Assembly (NCBI GenBank): GCA_913062655.1
Contig: CAJXXO010000088.1
Span: 1 to 9,182 of the forward strand
Source of the DNA: an uncultured Bacteroidota bacterium
GTDB taxonomy: Bacteria; Bacteroidota; Bacteroidia; Chitinophagales; S012-47
Direction of reading: 5' to 3'
DNA: 9,182 nucleotides
The notes under the pieces were generated by a model. It had not been told where the DNA came from. It did not search any database and worked only from the letters and a program-made list of their open reading frames with translations. Positions 7,700-9,182 of the stretch are shown here, one piece after another (the stretch's first letter is position 1; each line of letters opens with the position of its first letter). A program made the translations under genes and the position numbers.

Positions 7700-9182
7700 A
7701 TGCCAAACGTTGGTAAAATCAAGCAAATCATTGGAGCGGTAATTGACGTAAGCTTCGAAGCGGAGGGCTCTCATTTACCTGAGATTCATAGCGCCCTGGA
7801 GATTACACGCGACAATGGTGAAAAACTCATTCTGGAAGTGCAGCAGCACTTGGGTGAAGATAGTGTTCGTACGATCGCCATGGACAGTGCAGAAGGACTG
7901 GTACGCGGAATGGAGGTAAAAGACCTGGAAGGTCCGATCACTATGCCTGCGGGCGATGCGATCAAAGGACGCCTCTTCAACGTAGTAGGCGAGCCCATCG
8001 ATGGTCTGGGTGAGGTGACGGTAAAAGATCGTTACCCTATCCACGCAGAACCGCCTGCCTATGAAGAGCTATCAACGGAGTCAGAAGTACTGTATACTGG
8101 TATTAAGGTGATCGACCTGATCGAGCCTTACTCTAAGGGGGGTAAGATCGGTTTGTTTGGTGGTGCCGGTGTAGGTAAAACGGTATTGATCCAGGAGTTG
8201 ATCAACAATATCGCCAAGGCATATTCCGGTTTGTCCGTATTTGCCGGTGTAGGTGAGCGTACCCGTGAAGGTAATGACCTGCTGCGCGAAATGATTGAAG
8301 CGGGCATTATCAACTATGGTGATGCATTTAAAGAAGGCATGGAAGCCGGTGGGTGGCCACTGGATAAAGTGACCAAGCAAGACCTGGAAGATTCCAAAGC
8401 GACATTTGTTTTCGGTCAGATGAATGAGCCTCCAGGGGCACGTGCACGGGTAGCCTTGTCTGGACTAACCGTAGCGGAGTACTTCCGCGATGGTGACCCT
8501 AATGAAGCAAAAGGAAAGGACATCCTGTTCTTTATTGATAATATCTTCCGTTTCACACAGGCCGGTTCCGAGGTGTCTGCCTTGTTGGGCCGTATGCCTT
8601 CAGCGGTAGGTTACCAGCCTACACTGGCCACTGAAATGGGACTGATGCAGGAGCGAATTACCTCCACCAAGCGTGGCTCCATTACCTCCGTACAGGCGGT
8701 ATACGTACCTGCGGATGACTTGACTGACCCGGCTCCAGCTACTACTTTCGCCCACTTGGATGCTACAACAGTACTTTCAAGAAAAATTGCTGAGCTTGGT
8801 ATTTACCCAGCGGTAGATCCACTAGATTCTACTTCTAGAATCTTGACTCCAGAGATCTTAGGAGATGAGCACTATGATTGTGCACAAAGAGTAAAAGAAA
8901 CGCTTCAGAGATATAAAGAGCTTCAAGATATCATTGCCATCCTTGGTATGGACGAATTGTCTGACGAAGATAAATTGGTCGTATCTAGAGCAAGACGTGT
9001 GCAAAGATTCCTTTCTCAGCCATTCCACGTGGCTGAGCAATTCACCGGATTGAAAGGAGTGTTGGTAGACATCAAAGACACCATCAAAGGTTTCAATGAG
9101 ATCTTAGATGGTAAGCATGACGACCTTCCTGAGGCAGCCTTCAACTTGGTAGGAACCATTGAAGAAGCCAGAGAGAAAGGTG
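7700..9182 (+). CDS. atpD: F1F0 ATP synthase subunit beta, last few codons beyond window; codon usage changes sharply near 8770
   Basis: The catalytic beta subunit of F1, on the cytoplasmic face of the inner membrane, makes ATP from ADP and phosphate as gamma rotates. Seen: 494 codons in one frame, beginning MPNVGKIKQIIGAVIDVSF. The P-loop GGAGVGKT is at residues 154-161, VGERTREGNDL follows, and the Walker B strand ILFFID ends at Asp280. Then come the GRMPSAVGYQPTL and PADDLTDPAPATTF signatures and a normal C-terminal helical domain ending at GTIEEAREKG. Bacteroidota beta subunits are about 500 residues, so only some 6-10 residues should be missing. An ATG at 7700 matches the family N-terminus. 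It stands as the first gene after a promoter; in many Bacteroidota atpD is followed by atpC, which would lie beyond the window. Odd: residues 1-358 and 359-494 have different codon use and GC content, so the gene appears to be a mosaic (see separate entry). Confidence 0.97.
   Translation, partial: MPNVGKIKQIIGAVIDVSFEAEGSHLPEIHSALEITRDNGEKLILEVQQHLGEDSVRTIAMDSAEGLVRGMEVKDLEGPITMPAGDAIKGRLFNVVGEPIDGLGEVTVKDRYPIHAEPPAYEELSTESEVLYTGIKVIDLIEPYSKGGKIGLFGGAGVGKTVLIQELINNIAKAYSGLSVFAGVGERTREGNDLLREMIEAGIINYGDAFKEGMEAGGWPLDKVTKQDLEDSKATFVFGQMNEPPGARARVALSGLTVAEYFRDGDPNEAKGKDILFFIDNIFRFTQAGSEVSALLGRMPSAVGYQPTLATEMGLMQERITSTKRGSITSVQAVYVPADDLTDPAPATTFAHLDATTVLSRKIAELGIYPAVDPLDSTSRILTPEILGDEHYDCAQRVKETLQRYKELQDIIAILGMDELSDEDKLVVSRARRVQRFLSQPFHVAEQFTGLKGVLVDIKDTIKGFNEILDGKHDDLPEAAFNLVGTIEEAREKG
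8761..9182 (+). other. Compositionally foreign 3' segment of atpD (recombinant or chimeric join)
   Basis: From about 8770 to the window end the DNA differs from everything upstream. Hand counts give 192 of 360 G+C at 8401-8760 (53%) but 147 of 360 at 8761-9120 (41%). In codons 1-358 all 15 arginines are CGN; in codons 359-494 eight of nine are AGA. Leucine CTG occurs 14 times before and never after; CTT never before and seven times after. The first foreign-type codons are CTT at 8774-8776 and AGA at 8780-8782. The join must fall in about 8712-8773, which encodes one of the most conserved stretches of the protein. The frame and domain structure are unbroken. Confidence 0.8.

Noticed and set aside
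8881..9182. Possible start of a second gene to explain the composition change in atpD
   Set aside because: The beta-subunit frame continues without stop through its complete C-terminal domain, so the change lies within the gene.

Overview
The window looks like chromosomal DNA of a Bacteroidota species, most likely from the Saprospiria/Chitinophagia side; the class is an inference. Three things support this. A giant secreted protein ends in a type IX secretion (T9SS) type A sorting domain. Promoter elements resemble the Bacteroidota -33/-7 type (TAnnTTTG). The PriA and F1-beta proteins are of ordinary bacterial type.

Layout: (1) 3-2168, minus strand: priA, the replication-restart helicase, cut at its C-terminus by the window edge. 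(2) 2169-2326: a divergent intergenic region with candidate promoters for priA and the next gene. (3) 2327-6271, plus strand: a 1314-residue secreted protein. In order it has a signal peptide, an N-terminal beta domain, an IPT/TIG domain, a metzincin-like zinc protease domain, a PKD domain, six tandem Ig/PKD-like repeats of about 83 residues, two further beta domains and a T9SS C-terminal signal. (4) 6273-7496, minus strand: an uncharacterised GNAT-fold acyltransferase-like protein, convergent with the protease gene and separated from it by one base. The protease gene's terminator hairpin lies inside the last codons of this gene. (5) 7497-7699: a divergent intergenic region with a promoter for each flanking gene. 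(6) 7700-9182, plus strand: atpD, F1 ATP synthase beta, lacking only its last few codons.

The genes do not form a pathway. priA and atpD are housekeeping genes, the GNAT-like gene is of unknown role, and the large protease is an accessory, probably surface-exposed or released enzyme. No mobile element, CRISPR array, tRNA or rRNA was seen.

The most unusual signal is inside atpD. At about position 8770 base composition and codon choice change abruptly while the reading frame and protein family continue unbroken. By hand count, GC drops from 53% (8401-8760) to 41% (8761-9120). Arginine changes from 15 of 15 CGN codons to 8 of 9 AGA. Leucine CTG goes from 14 to 0 and CTT from 0 to 7. This means either intragenic recombination with a lower-GC relative or a chimeric assembly joined at a highly conserved stretch; the sequence alone cannot separate the two. 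The second point of interest is the architecture of the T9SS protease, including an atypical zinc motif.
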